Origin: Thermorudis peleae
GTDB taxonomy: Bacteria; Chloroflexota; Chloroflexia; Thermomicrobiales; Thermomicrobiaceae
Reading direction: 5' to 3'
NCBI RefSeq assembly: GCF_000744775.1
Contig: NZ_JQMP01000003.1
Coordinates: forward strand, 682,001-746,000
Length of the DNA: 64,000 nt
Below are positions 51,755 to 61,213 of the stretch, piece by piece. The notes below the pieces were generated by a model, which was not told the origin of the DNA, made no database searches, and worked only from the letters and a program-made list of their open reading frames with translations. Positions within the stretch are counted from its first letter, which is position 1. Every line of letters begins with the position of its first letter. The position numbers and the translations under genes were made by a program.

Positions 51755-53911
51755 ATGATGGCGAAGAAGCCAGAAGAGACAAATCGTGTACCACGGGCCG
51801 TTGTTGCGCGAGACGCTGTGCCAGCGCGTGGCCTCACGCCGCCGGCTGTCCGCACGCCTGAAACCGATGCGCTCAAAGCCCTTGCCGAGCAACGACTGCG
51901 AGGGCAACGCTGGTGGGCTGGTCCGCTTCTCCGGCGTGCTGCGAAGGATGCATTCCGACGCCTTCATCCGCGTGAAGTGGCGCGCAATCCGGTCATGTTC
52001 GTCGTCGAGATCGGCTCAGTCCTGACGACGTTCCTTGCGATTGTTGATGGCCTCTCTGGGCGACCGTTTGGATTTGGGCTTCAGGTCAGTCTTTGGCTCT
52101 GGCTAACCGTCTACTTTGCCAATTTTGCCGATGCGCTTGCTGAAGCCAATGGTCGTGCGCGTGCTGATACATTGCGCGCGACGCGGACGGATACGCCAGC
52201 GCGTTTGCTCCGCAATGGCACTGAGGAGATGGTGCTGGCTACGCAGCTACGCAAGGGCGACCTGGTCCTCGTGCGTGAAGGGGAAATCATCCCGACCGAC
52301 GGAGAGGTCATCGAAGGCATCGCCTATGTCAATGAAGCGGCAGTGACAGGAGAGTCTGCCCCTGTTTTAAAGGAACCGGGAACGGATACGCGGTCAACGG
52401 TCATTGGGGGAACTCAGGTCGTCAGCGATTGGCTAAAGATTCGCGTAACTGCTGATCCTGGTGAGACATTCCTTGATCGAATGATTGCACTTGTTGAAGG
52501 GGCACGGCGACAACGGACGCCAAATGAGCTCGCTTTAGCGCTACTGCTCGCTGGATTAACCATTATCTTCTTGCTTGTCGTCGCAAGTCTCGATGCTTTT
52601 GCCGCCTATTCTGGGATGCTTGTCTCCGTGATCGTCCTTGTCGCGCTCTTAGTCTGCTTGATCCCGACGACGATTGGCGGCCTGTTAGCTGCCATTGGCA
52701 TTGCTGGTATGGATCGAGTGCTTCGCTTCAATGTGCTCGCGCTCTCGGGACGAGCAGTGGAGACGGCGGGTGATGTTGACGTTTTGCTGCTCGACAAGAC
52801 TGGCACAATTACCTATGGCAATCGGCTGGCTGCTGAGATTATTCCTGTGGGTGATGCCTCACGACTTGACGCGCTCATTGTTGCACGCCAGTCCAGCCTC
52901 GCTGATGAAACACCCGAGGGGCGGAGCCTGCTTGCTTTAGCGGAACAGCTTGGTGCACCACCAGAACCAGGACTTCTGCCGGACGCTGAAATCATTCCGT
53001 TTAGTGCTGAGACGCGGCTGAGCGGAATTCGGCAGGGTGGGCATACGTATCTCAAGGGTGCAATCGATGCTGTTATCGCGCAAAGTCACGAGCCGGTTCC
53101 TGCTGATCTCCAGGAGCATGTCGATCAGATTGCTCGGCGTGGGAGTACGCCACTGGGACTTCTCCTTGATGGTCGGATTGTTGGCGTCGTTGAGTTGAAA
53201 GACACTGTCAAGCCAGGTTTGCGCCAGCGTTTCGATGAATTGCGGCGCATGGGTATCCGCACGGTCATGGTGACAGGCGATAATCCTGTAACGGCTGCGA
53301 CTATCGCCAAAGAAGCCGGCGTTGATGACTTTGTCGCCGAAGCCAAGCCTGAAGATAAGATCCGCCTCATCCGACAATTCCAGGCTGAAGGGCACATTGT
53401 GGCGATGACAGGCGACGGCACCAATGACGCCCCGGCGCTTGCCCAAGCCGATGTCGCACTCGCGATGGCCTCTGGCACTGCAGCAGCGAAAGAAGCGGCT
53501 AATCTCATTGATCTTGATTCAAATCCGAGCAAACTAATCGAATTAGTCGTTATCGGCAAGCAACTGCTGATTACTCGCGGAGCGATTACCACGTTTTCCA
53601 TTGCGAATGATGTTGCGAAGTATTTCGCGATCATCCCCGCGATTTTCGTCACAACCTATCCAGAGCTTGGGCAGTTGAACATCATGCACTTGGCAAATCC
53701 GCAAAGTGCCATCCTTTCAGCGGTCATCTTTAATGCCCTCATCATCCCGGCCTTGATTCCGCTTGCCATGCGTGGTGTTGCCTATCGTCCTGCTCCAGCT
53801 GCCGTGTTGCTGCGCCGTAATCTCTTGATTTATGGACTTGGCGGCGTCATTGCCCCGTTTATCGGGATTAAGCTTATTGATCTCCTGATCGTGGCACTTG
53901 GATTGGCATAG
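51755..53911 (+). CDS. kdpB: Potassium-transporting ATPase ATP-binding subunit KdpB
   Basis: A 718-residue P-type ATPase. The phosphorylation motif [10 protein letters not shown] is near residue 349, with [14 protein letters not shown] (actuator TGES) near 195 and [16 protein letters not shown] near 550. The N-terminus is about 30 residues longer than usual and rich in Arg, Pro and Ala. It pumps K+ with KdpA using ATP. ATG at 51755 or 51758. Confidence 0.96.
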   Translation: MMAKKPEETNRVPRAVVARDAVPARGLTPPAVRTPETDALKALAEQRLRGQRWWAGPLLRRAAKDAFRRLHPREVARNPVMFVVEIGSVLTTFLAIVDGLSGRPFGFGLQVSLWLWLTVYFANFADALAEANGRARADTLRATRTDTPARLLRNGTEEMVLATQLRKGDLVLVREGEIIPTDGEVIEGIAYVNEAAVTGESAPVLKEPGTDTRSTVIGGTQVVSDWLKIRVTADPGETFLDRMIALVEGARRQRTPNELALALLLAGLTIIFLLVVASLDAFAAYSGMLVSVIVLVALLVCLIPTTIGGLLAAIGIAGMDRVLRFNVLALSGRAVETAGDVDVLLLDKTGTITYGNRLAAEIIPVGDASRLDALIVARQSSLADETPEGRSLLALAEQLGAPPEPGLLPDAEIIPFSAETRLSGIRQGGHTYLKGAIDAVIAQSHEPVPADLQEHVDQIARRGSTPLGLLLDGRIVGVVELKDTVKPGLRQRFDELRRMGIRTVMVTGDNPVTAATIAKEAGVDDFVAEAKPEDKIRLIRQFQAEGHIVAMTGDGTNDAPALAQADVALAMASGTAAAKEAANLIDLDSNPSKLIELVVIGKQLLITRGAITTFSIANDVAKYFAIIPAIFVTTYPELGQLNIMHLANPQSAILSAVIFNALIIPALIPLAMRGVAYRPAPAAVLLRRNLLIYGLGGVIAPFIGIKLIDLLIVALGLA

Positions 53912-53930
53912 TGTGTTGGGGAGTAGAACA

Positions 53931-54518
53931 ATGCAACTCCGAGCGCAACTTCGGCCGGCAATTGTGCTGTTGGTGGTCTTTACAGTTCTGACGGGGGTGG
54001 TCTATCCGCTATTCGTCACGGGAATTGCCCAGACGCTCTTCCCGCGACAGGCTGAGGGAAGCCTGCTTCGTGATAGCCAGGGACGTGTGATTGGCTCGAC
54101 CCTGCTGGGCCAGCAATTTACAGATCCACGCTATTTTCACCCTCGTCCGTCAGCCGCCGGCAATGGCTACGATCCAACACAGTCAGGGGCGTCGAATCTA
54201 GGGCCGACAAATCAGCAGTTCATCAGCACCGTTCAGGAACGGGCAAATGCCTATCGGCAAGAAAACGGCCTTGCACCTGACACGCCGGTGCCTGTCGATG
54301 CGGTCACAGCTTCAGGGAGTGGCCTTGATCCTGACATTAGCCTTGCCAACGCACTCCTCCAGGTGCATCGAGTAGCCACTGCCCGTGGCTTGCCGGATGA
54401 TGCGGTAAAAAGCCTCGTTGAGCGGCTTGCAAGGCGACCATGGTTTGGCATCCTTGGTGAGCCACGTGTCAATGTACTCGAGTTGAATCGTGCACTCGAT
54501 CAGGGAATGGCTCAATGA
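53931..54518 (+). CDS. kdpC: Potassium-transporting ATPase subunit KdpC
   Basis: A 195-residue subunit with one N-terminal membrane helix (about 8-30) and the family motifs YPLFVTGIAQTLFP, GQQFTDPRYFHPRPSAAG near 63, SGASNLGPTNQ near 86 and the GSGLDPDIS segment near 129. It assists ATP binding to KdpB. It overlaps the KdpD N-terminal gene by ATGA. Confidence 0.95.
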   Translation: MQLRAQLRPAIVLLVVFTVLTGVVYPLFVTGIAQTLFPRQAEGSLLRDSQGRVIGSTLLGQQFTDPRYFHPRPSAAGNGYDPTQSGASNLGPTNQQFISTVQERANAYRQENGLAPDTPVPVDAVTASGSGLDPDISLANALLQVHRVATARGLPDDAVKSLVERLARRPWFGILGEPRVNVLELNRALDQGMAQ

Positions 54519-55705
54519 ACGAGTTGCCTGAATCTAGTCGCCCTGATCCCGATGCGTTGCTTGCCCAGCTACGTCGTGAACCGGGTTCCGGAGCCCGAGG
54601 ATTTCACCGCATTTACTTGGGGATGGCACCGGGAGTTGGCAAGACGTATGCCGCGCTCCAAGAACTTCACCGGTTGCGTGAACAGGGTATCGATGTTGCG
54701 ATCGCCTTTGTTGAGACGTATGGTCGCCCGAAGACAGCAGCGCTGCTCGAAGGGTTGCCGATTATTCCACGCAAGCGCTGCCAGTACCGCGGTGTCATTG
54801 TTGAGGAGATGGATCTTGATGCCGTTCTCCTGCGGCGACCGGCGGTCGTTCTCGTGGATGAGCTTGCCCATACTAATGTTCCAGATTGCACCCGGCATGC
54901 GAAGCGCTGGCAGGATGTTGAGGAGTTGCTCGAGCATGGTGTCAGTGTGCTCAGCACACTCAACATCCAGCATATCGAGAGCCTGGCGGATATCGTCGAA
55001 AGCATTACCGGGGTTGTAGTTCGTGAACGTGTTCCTGACGATGTGGTTGATAAGGCTGATGAAGTCGTCCTTGTCGATGTAACCCCCCAAGTCCTGCGGC
55101 AACGGCTGCGTGAAGGCGAAGTTTACCCGCCGGAGCGCGCCCAGCTCGCATTACGGCAGTTTTTCCGCGAAGGGAATCTGACAGCGCTCCGCGAACTTGC
55201 TCTGCGTAAGCTTGCAAGCCGGGTTGAACACGATTTGCAGACGTACATGCACCAGCATGATGTTGACACCGTTTGGCCAGCGGGCGAACGTGTCATGGTT
55301 GCGGTTGATGCTCATCCGCGGGCACAGCATTTAATCCGGCGTGGTTGGCGTCGTGCACAACGTAGTCAGTCCGATCTGCTGGTTGTCTTCGTTGAGACAC
55401 CAGACTGGGCACATGCTCCGCCCGAGGTGAAGCGTCAGCTCGAAGAGAATCTCCGTTTTGCTGAAGACCTCGGGGCTGAGGTCCTTCGCATACCTGGCGA
55501 GGATGTGGCGAAGACGCTGGTCGACGTGGCACGTGAGCGCAACGTCGATAGCATCATCATTGGTCATTCTCGTCACGGCTGGCTTCACCGATTGCTACAC
55601 GGCTCAACCGTTGAGAAGTTACTTCGCCTTGCCCATGACATTGACATCCTCGTCGTTGCACCACGCGAACCAAGCGCGCACGTCGATGTGCGAAACCAGA
55701 GTTAA
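54515..55705 (+). CDS. kdpD: KdpD N-terminal sensor module (KdpD P-loop domain plus universal stress domain), no kinase
   Basis: A 396-residue soluble protein. Its first 240 residues form the KdpD domain, with Walker A GMAPGVGKTYAALQELHRL near 33 and Walker B PAVVLVDELAHTNVP near 110, plus the TLNIQHIESL segment. Residues about 250-385 are a USP-like domain ending GHSRHGWLHRLLHGSTVEKL. The membrane, GAF and histidine-kinase parts of a normal KdpD are missing and are encoded at 46649-48262. The SxS c-di-AMP motif described for Staphylococcus KdpD is not conserved. It closes the kdp operon. Confidence 0.88.
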   Translation: MNELPESSRPDPDALLAQLRREPGSGARGFHRIYLGMAPGVGKTYAALQELHRLREQGIDVAIAFVETYGRPKTAALLEGLPIIPRKRCQYRGVIVEEMDLDAVLLRRPAVVLVDELAHTNVPDCTRHAKRWQDVEELLEHGVSVLSTLNIQHIESLADIVESITGVVVRERVPDDVVDKADEVVLVDVTPQVLRQRLREGEVYPPERAQLALRQFFREGNLTALRELALRKLASRVEHDLQTYMHQHDVDTVWPAGERVMVAVDAHPRAQHLIRRGWRRAQRSQSDLLVVFVETPDWAHAPPEVKRQLEENLRFAEDLGAEVLRIPGEDVAKTLVDVARERNVDSIIIGHSRHGWLHRLLHGSTVEKLLRLAHDIDILVVAPREPSAHVDVRNQS

Positions 55706-55717
55706 CCCATGTGCCTG

Positions 55718-57199
55718 CTAGAGCCGCCGTAAATGAAGCGAATCAGTGTGTCCAGGCTCAGGAAAGTAGCGCAGGCTGCCGGTAAAGACGACGTGATCGC
55801 CTTCTTTGACCAAGCGTGATGCTGCTAGTTGCGCTGCAACCCCATCCATGAGTGCTTCTGTTGTGTCAGCATAGGTGACGACGAGGGGAGTAACGCCCCA
55901 AACAAGAGCAAGTTGCCGCGCGACGAATGGATCAGGTGTTAGTCCGAAAATTGGCACTGGTGGGCGCTCGCGGGCCACTTCACGTGCAGTGAAGCCCGAA
56001 CGCGTGATTGCCCCAATGGCTTTCACCTGTTCCCATCGTCGGGCAATATCGGTTGCGGCACGTGCGATGGTCGCTGCAATTGTCGTTGGTCCCTCAGCCG
56101 CCGTTGCACGAGCAGGAGCAAAATGTTGCTCGATTGTCACGATAATCCGATGCATCATCTCAACGGCTTCGACGGGATAATGGCCAGTTGCCGTCTCAGC
56201 GCTGAGCATTAAGGCATCGACGCCTTCGAGTACTGCGTTCGCGACATCGCTGACTTCTGCTCGTGTTGGAATCGGCTGGTTCACCATTGATTCAAGCATT
56301 TGTGTCGCGATAATCACCGGCAACCCACATGCTCGGGCCGCCGCAATGACGCGTTTCTGGGCGATCGGCACAAGTTCTGGCGGAAGCTGCACGCCCAGAT
56401 CTCCTCGTGCCACCATAATGGCATCGGCATGACGAACAATGGTGTCAATTCGCTCTAACGCTTCTGGCCGTTCAATCTTTGCGACAAGCTTCGCCCGCCC
56501 CCCAACACGTTCCAGCTCTTGTCGAACCAGGTCGAGGTCTTCGGGCTTGGTCACAAAACTCACACCAAGATACTCAAGTTCGTGTTCTGCTGCGAAGGCA
56601 ATATCAGCACGGTCTCGATCGCTAAGTTTGAAGGGGCGACCAAGCACACCAGGAATGGTAATACCTTGCTTGCCACGGAGTGCTCCGCCCCGAACAACCC
56701 GGGCGCGGAAGACCGTTCCCTCTCGTGCCTCAACGCGCAGCTCAATGAGTCCGTCAGCGATCAGCACACGCTGCCCTGGTTCAATTTGGGCAAAGAGTTG
56801 CTCATCGTCGACCGATACCTGCTCAGCCGAGAGTGGGGCGTTGCCACAAACGAGGCGGACCGTCGTCCCACGGGTGAGCGTGACTGGTGTGTCATCTGCT
56901 AATGGTCCAGTGCGAGGTTTCCAACCGGCAAGATCTTGCAAAATTGCGACATGCTGACCAGTTCGAGCGGCGACGGTGCGGATACGACCAACGATGGGTG
57001 CGCGTTCTTCCGGTGCGTTGTGTGCCGCATTGACGCGAACAACATTGACACCGGCAGTAATCAGTTGGGTCAGTATTTCGTCTTCCCATGAGGCCGGACC
57101 GATCGTCGCCACGATCTTTGCTCGGCGCTGGCCCAGTGCAGCGGTTTCCTGTAACTCTTCCATGTTCATGTTTGTTTGCATGCTCAGATTTGCGCTCAC
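55718..57199 (-). CDS. pyk: Pyruvate kinase, probably K+-independent type
   Basis: It converts phosphoenolpyruvate and ADP to pyruvate and ATP. The active site is intact: KLVAKIERPEA (general acid Lys), MVARGDLGVQLP (Mg-binding Asp), ATQMLESM and the PTRAEVSDVANAV loop. The K+ site is altered: where rabbit enzyme has D-T-K-G-P-E, this has D-L-A-G-W-K, and the NFSHG loop reads NAAHN. Lys at the Glu117 position marks K+-independent enzymes. I prefer the GTG start at 57199, preceded by AAGGAGACAAGGAAGC; an ATG at 57232 is the alternative. Its 3' end converges on the kdp operon. Confidence 0.93.
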   Translation of the reverse strand: MSANLSMQTNMNMEELQETAALGQRRAKIVATIGPASWEDEILTQLITAGVNVVRVNAAHNAPEERAPIVGRIRTVAARTGQHVAILQDLAGWKPRTGPLADDTPVTLTRGTTVRLVCGNAPLSAEQVSVDDEQLFAQIEPGQRVLIADGLIELRVEAREGTVFRARVVRGGALRGKQGITIPGVLGRPFKLSDRDRADIAFAAEHELEYLGVSFVTKPEDLDLVRQELERVGGRAKLVAKIERPEALERIDTIVRHADAIMVARGDLGVQLPPELVPIAQKRVIAAARACGLPVIIATQMLESMVNQPIPTRAEVSDVANAVLEGVDALMLSAETATGHYPVEAVEMMHRIIVTIEQHFAPARATAAEGPTTIAATIARAATDIARRWEQVKAIGAITRSGFTAREVARERPPVPIFGLTPDPFVARQLALVWGVTPLVVTYADTTEALMDGVAAQLAASRLVKEGDHVVFTGSLRYFPEPGHTDSLHLRRL

Positions 57200-57345
57200 G
57201 CTTCCTTGTCTCCTTTTGCTCCTCGACGCCATACGGCGGGCTCACCAGGTGAGCAGACGAGCATAACGCACTGAGTAGGCATTGCCAACTAGCCGTGCTA
57301 GGATGAGGCAGCACACAGAAATGGGGTATGGTGAAGGGGGAAGAC

Positions 57346-58404
57346 ATGCTGGCAGCACGGCTCCACCAGTACGATCCGGAAATGCGAGGGCCGGACTTTC
57401 TGGTGCTCGAGCAAGTGCCTGATCCAGCTATCCAGGAGCCGGACGACGTCCTTGTCCGGATCGATGGTGCTGGTGTTTGTCGGACAGATCTGCACATTAT
57501 TGAAGGTCTCTGGCGTGAGCGATCAGGTGTGGTGTTGCCGTACATCCTTGGTCATGAGAATGCTGGCTATGTTGAAGCCGTCGGCTCAGCCGTGCGGAGT
57601 GTTCGCCCTGGTGACCCAGTCATTGTTCACCCATTGATCACTGATGGACTATGCCCGGCATGTCGTCGGGGCGATGATATGCACTGCGAACACAGTCAAT
57701 TCCCCGGTATTTCACGCGATGGTGGCTTCGCTGAGTATCTGCTGACAAAAGAGCGGAGCGTTGTAAGGTTGCCGGATAACCTGCAACCCAGGGCGGTTGC
57801 GCCACATGCGGATGCTGGGTTGACGGCGTATCATGCTGCCAAGCGTGCAGCTCGTCGGCTCGCACCAGGCCAGACTGCCGTTATCATCGGATTCGGTGGC
57901 CTCGGACATATTGCGTTCCAAGTGCTGCGTTTGCTCAGCCCGGTTCGGATTATCGTTGTTGATCGATCGGATGTTGCCCTGGGGCTTGCTCGTGAGCTGG
58001 GGGCTGAACATACCGTGAAAGCTGGCGACGATGATCCGGTTGAGCATGTGCGAGCGCTGACCGACGGTCATGGTGCTGAAGTTGTCCTCGACTTCGTTGG
58101 AGAGGGCGAGGCAATTGCACAGGGATTAGCCATGACACGACGAGCCGGCGCTTACTTTGTCATCGGCTATGGGGGTACGGTTCAGATACCAGCGATTGAG
58201 CTCATTGCAGAGGAGAAAGCGATTATTGGCAACCTTGTTGGTACGTATAGCGAATTGCTCGAACTGATCACGCTCGCGGCTGAAGGGAAGATACAACTGA
58301 CGGTTAGCTACTATCCGCTTGAGCAAGTCAATCTTGCACTTCGTGATCTACTCGCTGGCCGAGTCAAAGGACGCGCAGTCTTAGTACCAGGGAAGAGTGG
58401 ATGA
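57346..58404 (+). CDS. Zinc-dependent medium-chain alcohol dehydrogenase, NAD(P)-linked
   Basis: A 352-residue dehydrogenase. Catalytic zinc ligands are Cys in GAGVCRTDLH near residue 42 and His-Glu in LGHENAGYVEAVG near 69. The structural zinc lobe reads D-x2-C-x2-C-x7-C (DGLCPACRRGDDMHC): the first Cys is replaced by Asp, as Glu replaces it in Sulfolobus solfataricus ADH. The Rossmann motif is GFGGLGHIAFQ near 184. AAGGGGGAAGAC before the ATG at 57346 decides the start over an ATG at 57328. The substrate is unknown. It overlaps nothing but lies 10 bp from the next gene. Confidence 0.88.
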   Translation: MLAARLHQYDPEMRGPDFLVLEQVPDPAIQEPDDVLVRIDGAGVCRTDLHIIEGLWRERSGVVLPYILGHENAGYVEAVGSAVRSVRPGDPVIVHPLITDGLCPACRRGDDMHCEHSQFPGISRDGGFAEYLLTKERSVVRLPDNLQPRAVAPHADAGLTAYHAAKRAARRLAPGQTAVIIGFGGLGHIAFQVLRLLSPVRIIVVDRSDVALGLARELGAEHTVKAGDDDPVEHVRALTDGHGAEVVLDFVGEGEAIAQGLAMTRRAGAYFVIGYGGTVQIPAIELIAEEKAIIGNLVGTYSELLELITLAAEGKIQLTVSYYPLEQVNLALRDLLAGRVKGRAVLVPGKSG

Positions 58405-58414
58405 GGAGGGCGTG

Positions 58415-58915
58415 ATGGCAATCGAGCTTGTGCGGGTTATGATCGAGAAGCCAGCCGATGTCAATATCATCTTTGGCCAAGCGCACTTTATCAAAACGGT
58501 CGAAGACCTTCATGAGGCCTTAGTCACAAGTGTCCCAGGGATCAAGTTTGGCCTCGCTTTTAGCGAGTCATCTGGACCACGGTTAGTGCGTTGGACAGGC
58601 AGTGATCCTGAATTAACCGAGCTGGCGCGCCGGAATGTCCTCAACATTGCCGCTGGTCACTGTTTCTTAATCATGCTTGGCAATGCCTATCCAATTAATG
58701 TCTTGCCTGCGGTTCGCTCCGTTGCCGAGGTTTGCACCATCTATTGTGCAACGGCAAATCCGGTTGAGGTCATTTTGGCTGATCTTGGCGAGGCTCGTGC
58801 TGTCCTCGGCGTTGCCGATGGGCTCAAGCCGCTTGGTGTTGAAACCGAAGAGCATCAGCAAGAGCGGCTGAGCTTCCTCCGGCGCATCGGCTATAAGCTT
58901 GGGCCAGGAGTATGA
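58415..58915 (+). CDS. Adenosine-specific kinase family protein
   Basis: A 166-residue protein of the family (PF04008, formerly DUF355) described as adenosine-specific kinase from Pyrobaculum. It matches along its whole length: VNIIFGQAHFIKTVEDLHEA near residue 19, VPGIKFGLAFSESSGPRLVR near 40, NIAAGHCFLIML near 75 and TIYCATANPVEVI near 107, ending RIGYKLGP. It is typical of archaea and thermophilic bacteria. GAGGAGGGCG lies just upstream of the chosen ATG. Likely cotranscribed with the alcohol dehydrogenase. Confidence 0.88.
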   Translation: MAIELVRVMIEKPADVNIIFGQAHFIKTVEDLHEALVTSVPGIKFGLAFSESSGPRLVRWTGSDPELTELARRNVLNIAAGHCFLIMLGNAYPINVLPAVRSVAEVCTIYCATANPVEVILADLGEARAVLGVADGLKPLGVETEEHQQERLSFLRRIGYKLGPGV

Positions 58916-58944
58916 TAAGCTTGCCATGATGATCAGCGGGGCAA

Positions 58945-59075
58945 GGGGATAGGAGGACAACCCCTGAGCCCGCCGGATACTGTGCCGCGCTGGTCCGGTG
59001 CCCAGCGAGCCAGCGCGCTCAGAACTGGGCAATGACGCCGGTGTAGGCGACGTTGCCAACCGGCTTTCAGGACGC
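58945..59075 (+). other. Structured leader upstream of the pyruvate dehydrogenase operon
   Basis: The 207-bp gap before pdhA holds competing helices: GCGCTGG (58987-58993) can pair with CCAGCGC, while TGCCCAG can instead pair with CTGGGCA about 26 bases further on, and these overlap. A downstream hairpin GCCGGT...ACCGGC with an inner GGC/GCC stem is followed by TTTC. Mutually exclusive helices before a terminator-like hairpin suggest a regulatory leader; I match it to no known riboswitch. Confidence 0.4.
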
Positions 59076-59122
59076 AGAATGCTGCTGGTGGGAATACCGA
59101 GCGGCAGAAGTAGGAGGCGGGC

Positions 59123-60136
59123 ATGACCAGTACGGTTGACGGGCGCTCGCTCGAGCTCTCTCTGCCCAAGAGCGAGTTGCTTGAGCTCTACCGACGGATG
59201 GTCCTCATCCGTCGCTTCGAGGAAGCTGCTGCTGAGCAGTATACCCTCGGTAAGATCGCAGGCTTCCTTCACCTGTACATTGGTGAAGAAGCTGTTGCGG
59301 TTGGTGCGCTTCACGCCAAGGCTCCCCAAGACCATGTGCTGACCCATTATCGTGACCACGGTTATGCGCTTGCGCTTGGGCTTGACCCGAAGCGTTGCAT
59401 GGCTGAGCTATTTGGGCGTGCCGATGGTGTCGTCGGTGGCCGTGGTGGCTCAATGCACTTTGCTGATGCGAGTAAGCGATTCTGGGGCGGCTATGCGATT
59501 GTTGCTGGCTTGCTCCCCATTGCGGTTGGCCTTGGCCTCGCCAGTGCTTACCAGAAGCAGGATGCTGTTGCACTGGCCTTCTTTGGCGATGGGGCAACCA
59601 ACAACGGCGCATTCCATGAATCGCTGAACTTCGCGGCTCTCTGGAAACTGCCAGTGCTCTTCATTTGTGAGAACAATCTCTACGGTATGGGCACGGCTGT
59701 GCAGTACGCTTCGGCTGTCCGTGAGATGTACCGCAAGGCTTGCGCCTACGATATCCCGGCTGAGCAGGTTGATGGGCAGGACGTGCTCGCGGTCTATGAA
59801 GCCACAAAGCGTGCACTTGAGCACTGCCGGAGCGGCAAGGGGCCCTATTTTCTAGAGGCGCTCACCTACCGTTTCCGCGGCCATTCGATGGCCGACGCCG
59901 AGCTCTATCGAACGAAAGAAGAAGTCGAAGATTTTCGCCGTCAGCGCGATCCTATCGTGCTCTTCCGAGCGAAGCTGCTCGAGCGGCAAGTCGCGACAGA
60001 AGATGAGTTAAACGCGATCGATGAGGCGGTTGCCCAGCAGATCGCTGAAGCAGTGCGCTTCGCCGACGAAAGCCCGGCACCAGCGCCTGATACCCTCTTT
60101 GATTACGTTTACGCCGATCCCATTACCGTTCGCTAG
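59123..60136 (+). CDS. pdhA: Pyruvate (2-oxoacid) dehydrogenase E1 component alpha subunit
   Basis: A 337-residue subunit. The TPP/Mg2+ motif GDGATNNGAFHESLNF begins at residue 155 and continues to a conserved ENN; the phosphorylation-loop-like YRFRGHSMADAELYR is near 250. With the beta subunit it decarboxylates pyruvate (or acetoin/branched 2-oxoacids) and acylates the E2 lipoyl domain. TAGGAGG precedes the ATG. First gene of the operon pdhA-pdhB-pdhC. Confidence 0.92.
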   Translation: MTSTVDGRSLELSLPKSELLELYRRMVLIRRFEEAAAEQYTLGKIAGFLHLYIGEEAVAVGALHAKAPQDHVLTHYRDHGYALALGLDPKRCMAELFGRADGVVGGRGGSMHFADASKRFWGGYAIVAGLLPIAVGLGLASAYQKQDAVALAFFGDGATNNGAFHESLNFAALWKLPVLFICENNLYGMGTAVQYASAVREMYRKACAYDIPAEQVDGQDVLAVYEATKRALEHCRSGKGPYFLEALTYRFRGHSMADAELYRTKEEVEDFRRQRDPIVLFRAKLLERQVATEDELNAIDEAVAQQIAEAVRFADESPAPAPDTLFDYVYADPITVR

Positions 60137-60155
60137 CAGGAGGGGCGACGCAACA

Positions 60156-61178
60156 ATGGGCGTACGTGAGATTACCTACCGCGATGCAATCCGCGAAGCG
60201 CTGCGCGAGGAGATGCTGCGCGATGAGCGTGTTTTCCTCATGGGAGAAGATATCGGGTACTACGGCGGCTCATATGCTGTGACGAAAGGCTTCCTGCAAG
60301 AGTTTGGGCCTGACCGGGTTCGCGACACACCGATTTCTGAGCTGGCCATCGTTGGCTTGGGAGTTGGGGCAGCTATCGGTGGGTTGCGGCCGGTCGTCGA
60401 GTTGATGACAATTAACTTCGCCCTGCTCGCCATGGATCAAATTGTGAACCACCTGGCGAAGATCTACTACATGTTCAATGGCCAGTTTACGGCGCCGGTG
60501 GTTGTCCGCACAACGTCGGGCTTTGGTCAACTTGGTGCAACACATTCGCAGACGTTTGAGAATTGGTTTGCGCATGTGCCTGGCTTGCGAGTCGTGATGC
60601 CTTCTGTGCCGAAGGATGCCAAGGGTATGCTCAAGGCGGCTATCCGTGGCAATGACCCTGTTATCTTCATCGAGCACACGCTGATTTATCGCAATCGTGG
60701 ACAAGTGCCCGATGATGAGGATTACCTGCAGCCGCTTGAAGGCGCAGAGGTCCGTCGCGAAGGTACGGACTGCACGATTGTCTCCTGGGGGCGCGACTAC
60801 TATCTCGCCCTGGGTGCGGCCGAAGACCTCGCGCGTGAAGGCATTGAATGCGAAGTGATTGACTTGCGTGCCATTCGCCCGCTCGATATCGAGACGATTG
60901 TCCAGTCAGTGCAGAAGACGAATCGGCTGGTCGTCGTTGAGGATGGGTGGCGAACACTTGGGGTTGGAGCCGAGATCGCTGCAGCCGTACAAGAGCGTGC
61001 ATTCGATTATCTTGATGCGCCAGTAGCACGCGTTGCAGCACTCGAGGTTCCTATGCCTTATGCACGTAACCTCGAGCAGCTTGTTGTGCCCAATAAAGCT
61101 CGGGTTGTTGAAGCTGTGCGCCAGGTGCTCTATCAGCAGCAGCCGGCTCCAGCAGTTGTCGGCACGGGTGCTCGCTAA
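60156..61178 (+). CDS. pdhB: Pyruvate (2-oxoacid) dehydrogenase E1 component beta subunit
   Basis: A 340-residue transketolase-like subunit: REITYRDAIREALREEM at the N-terminus, MGEDIGYYGGSYAVTKGF near 30, DTPISELAIVGLGVGAA near 59 and the C-terminal DAPVARVAALEVPMPYA. The ATG at 60156 follows GCAGGAGGGGCG; the longer upstream frame lies inside pdhA and is not real. Confidence 0.94.
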   Translation: MGVREITYRDAIREALREEMLRDERVFLMGEDIGYYGGSYAVTKGFLQEFGPDRVRDTPISELAIVGLGVGAAIGGLRPVVELMTINFALLAMDQIVNHLAKIYYMFNGQFTAPVVVRTTSGFGQLGATHSQTFENWFAHVPGLRVVMPSVPKDAKGMLKAAIRGNDPVIFIEHTLIYRNRGQVPDDEDYLQPLEGAEVRREGTDCTIVSWGRDYYLALGAAEDLAREGIECEVIDLRAIRPLDIETIVQSVQKTNRLVVVEDGWRTLGVGAEIAAAVQERAFDYLDAPVARVAALEVPMPYARNLEQLVVPNKARVVEAVRQVLYQQQPAPAVVGTGAR

Positions 61179-61213
61179 ATCGGGGCAACGCAGAAGGAAC
61201 GGAGAGGAGCACT

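Noticed and set aside
54515-55705. c-di-AMP binding by the USP domain of the KdpD N-terminal protein
   Set aside because: The SxS part of the motif described for Staphylococcus KdpD is replaced by non-matching residues, so a direct c-di-AMP link is not supported.
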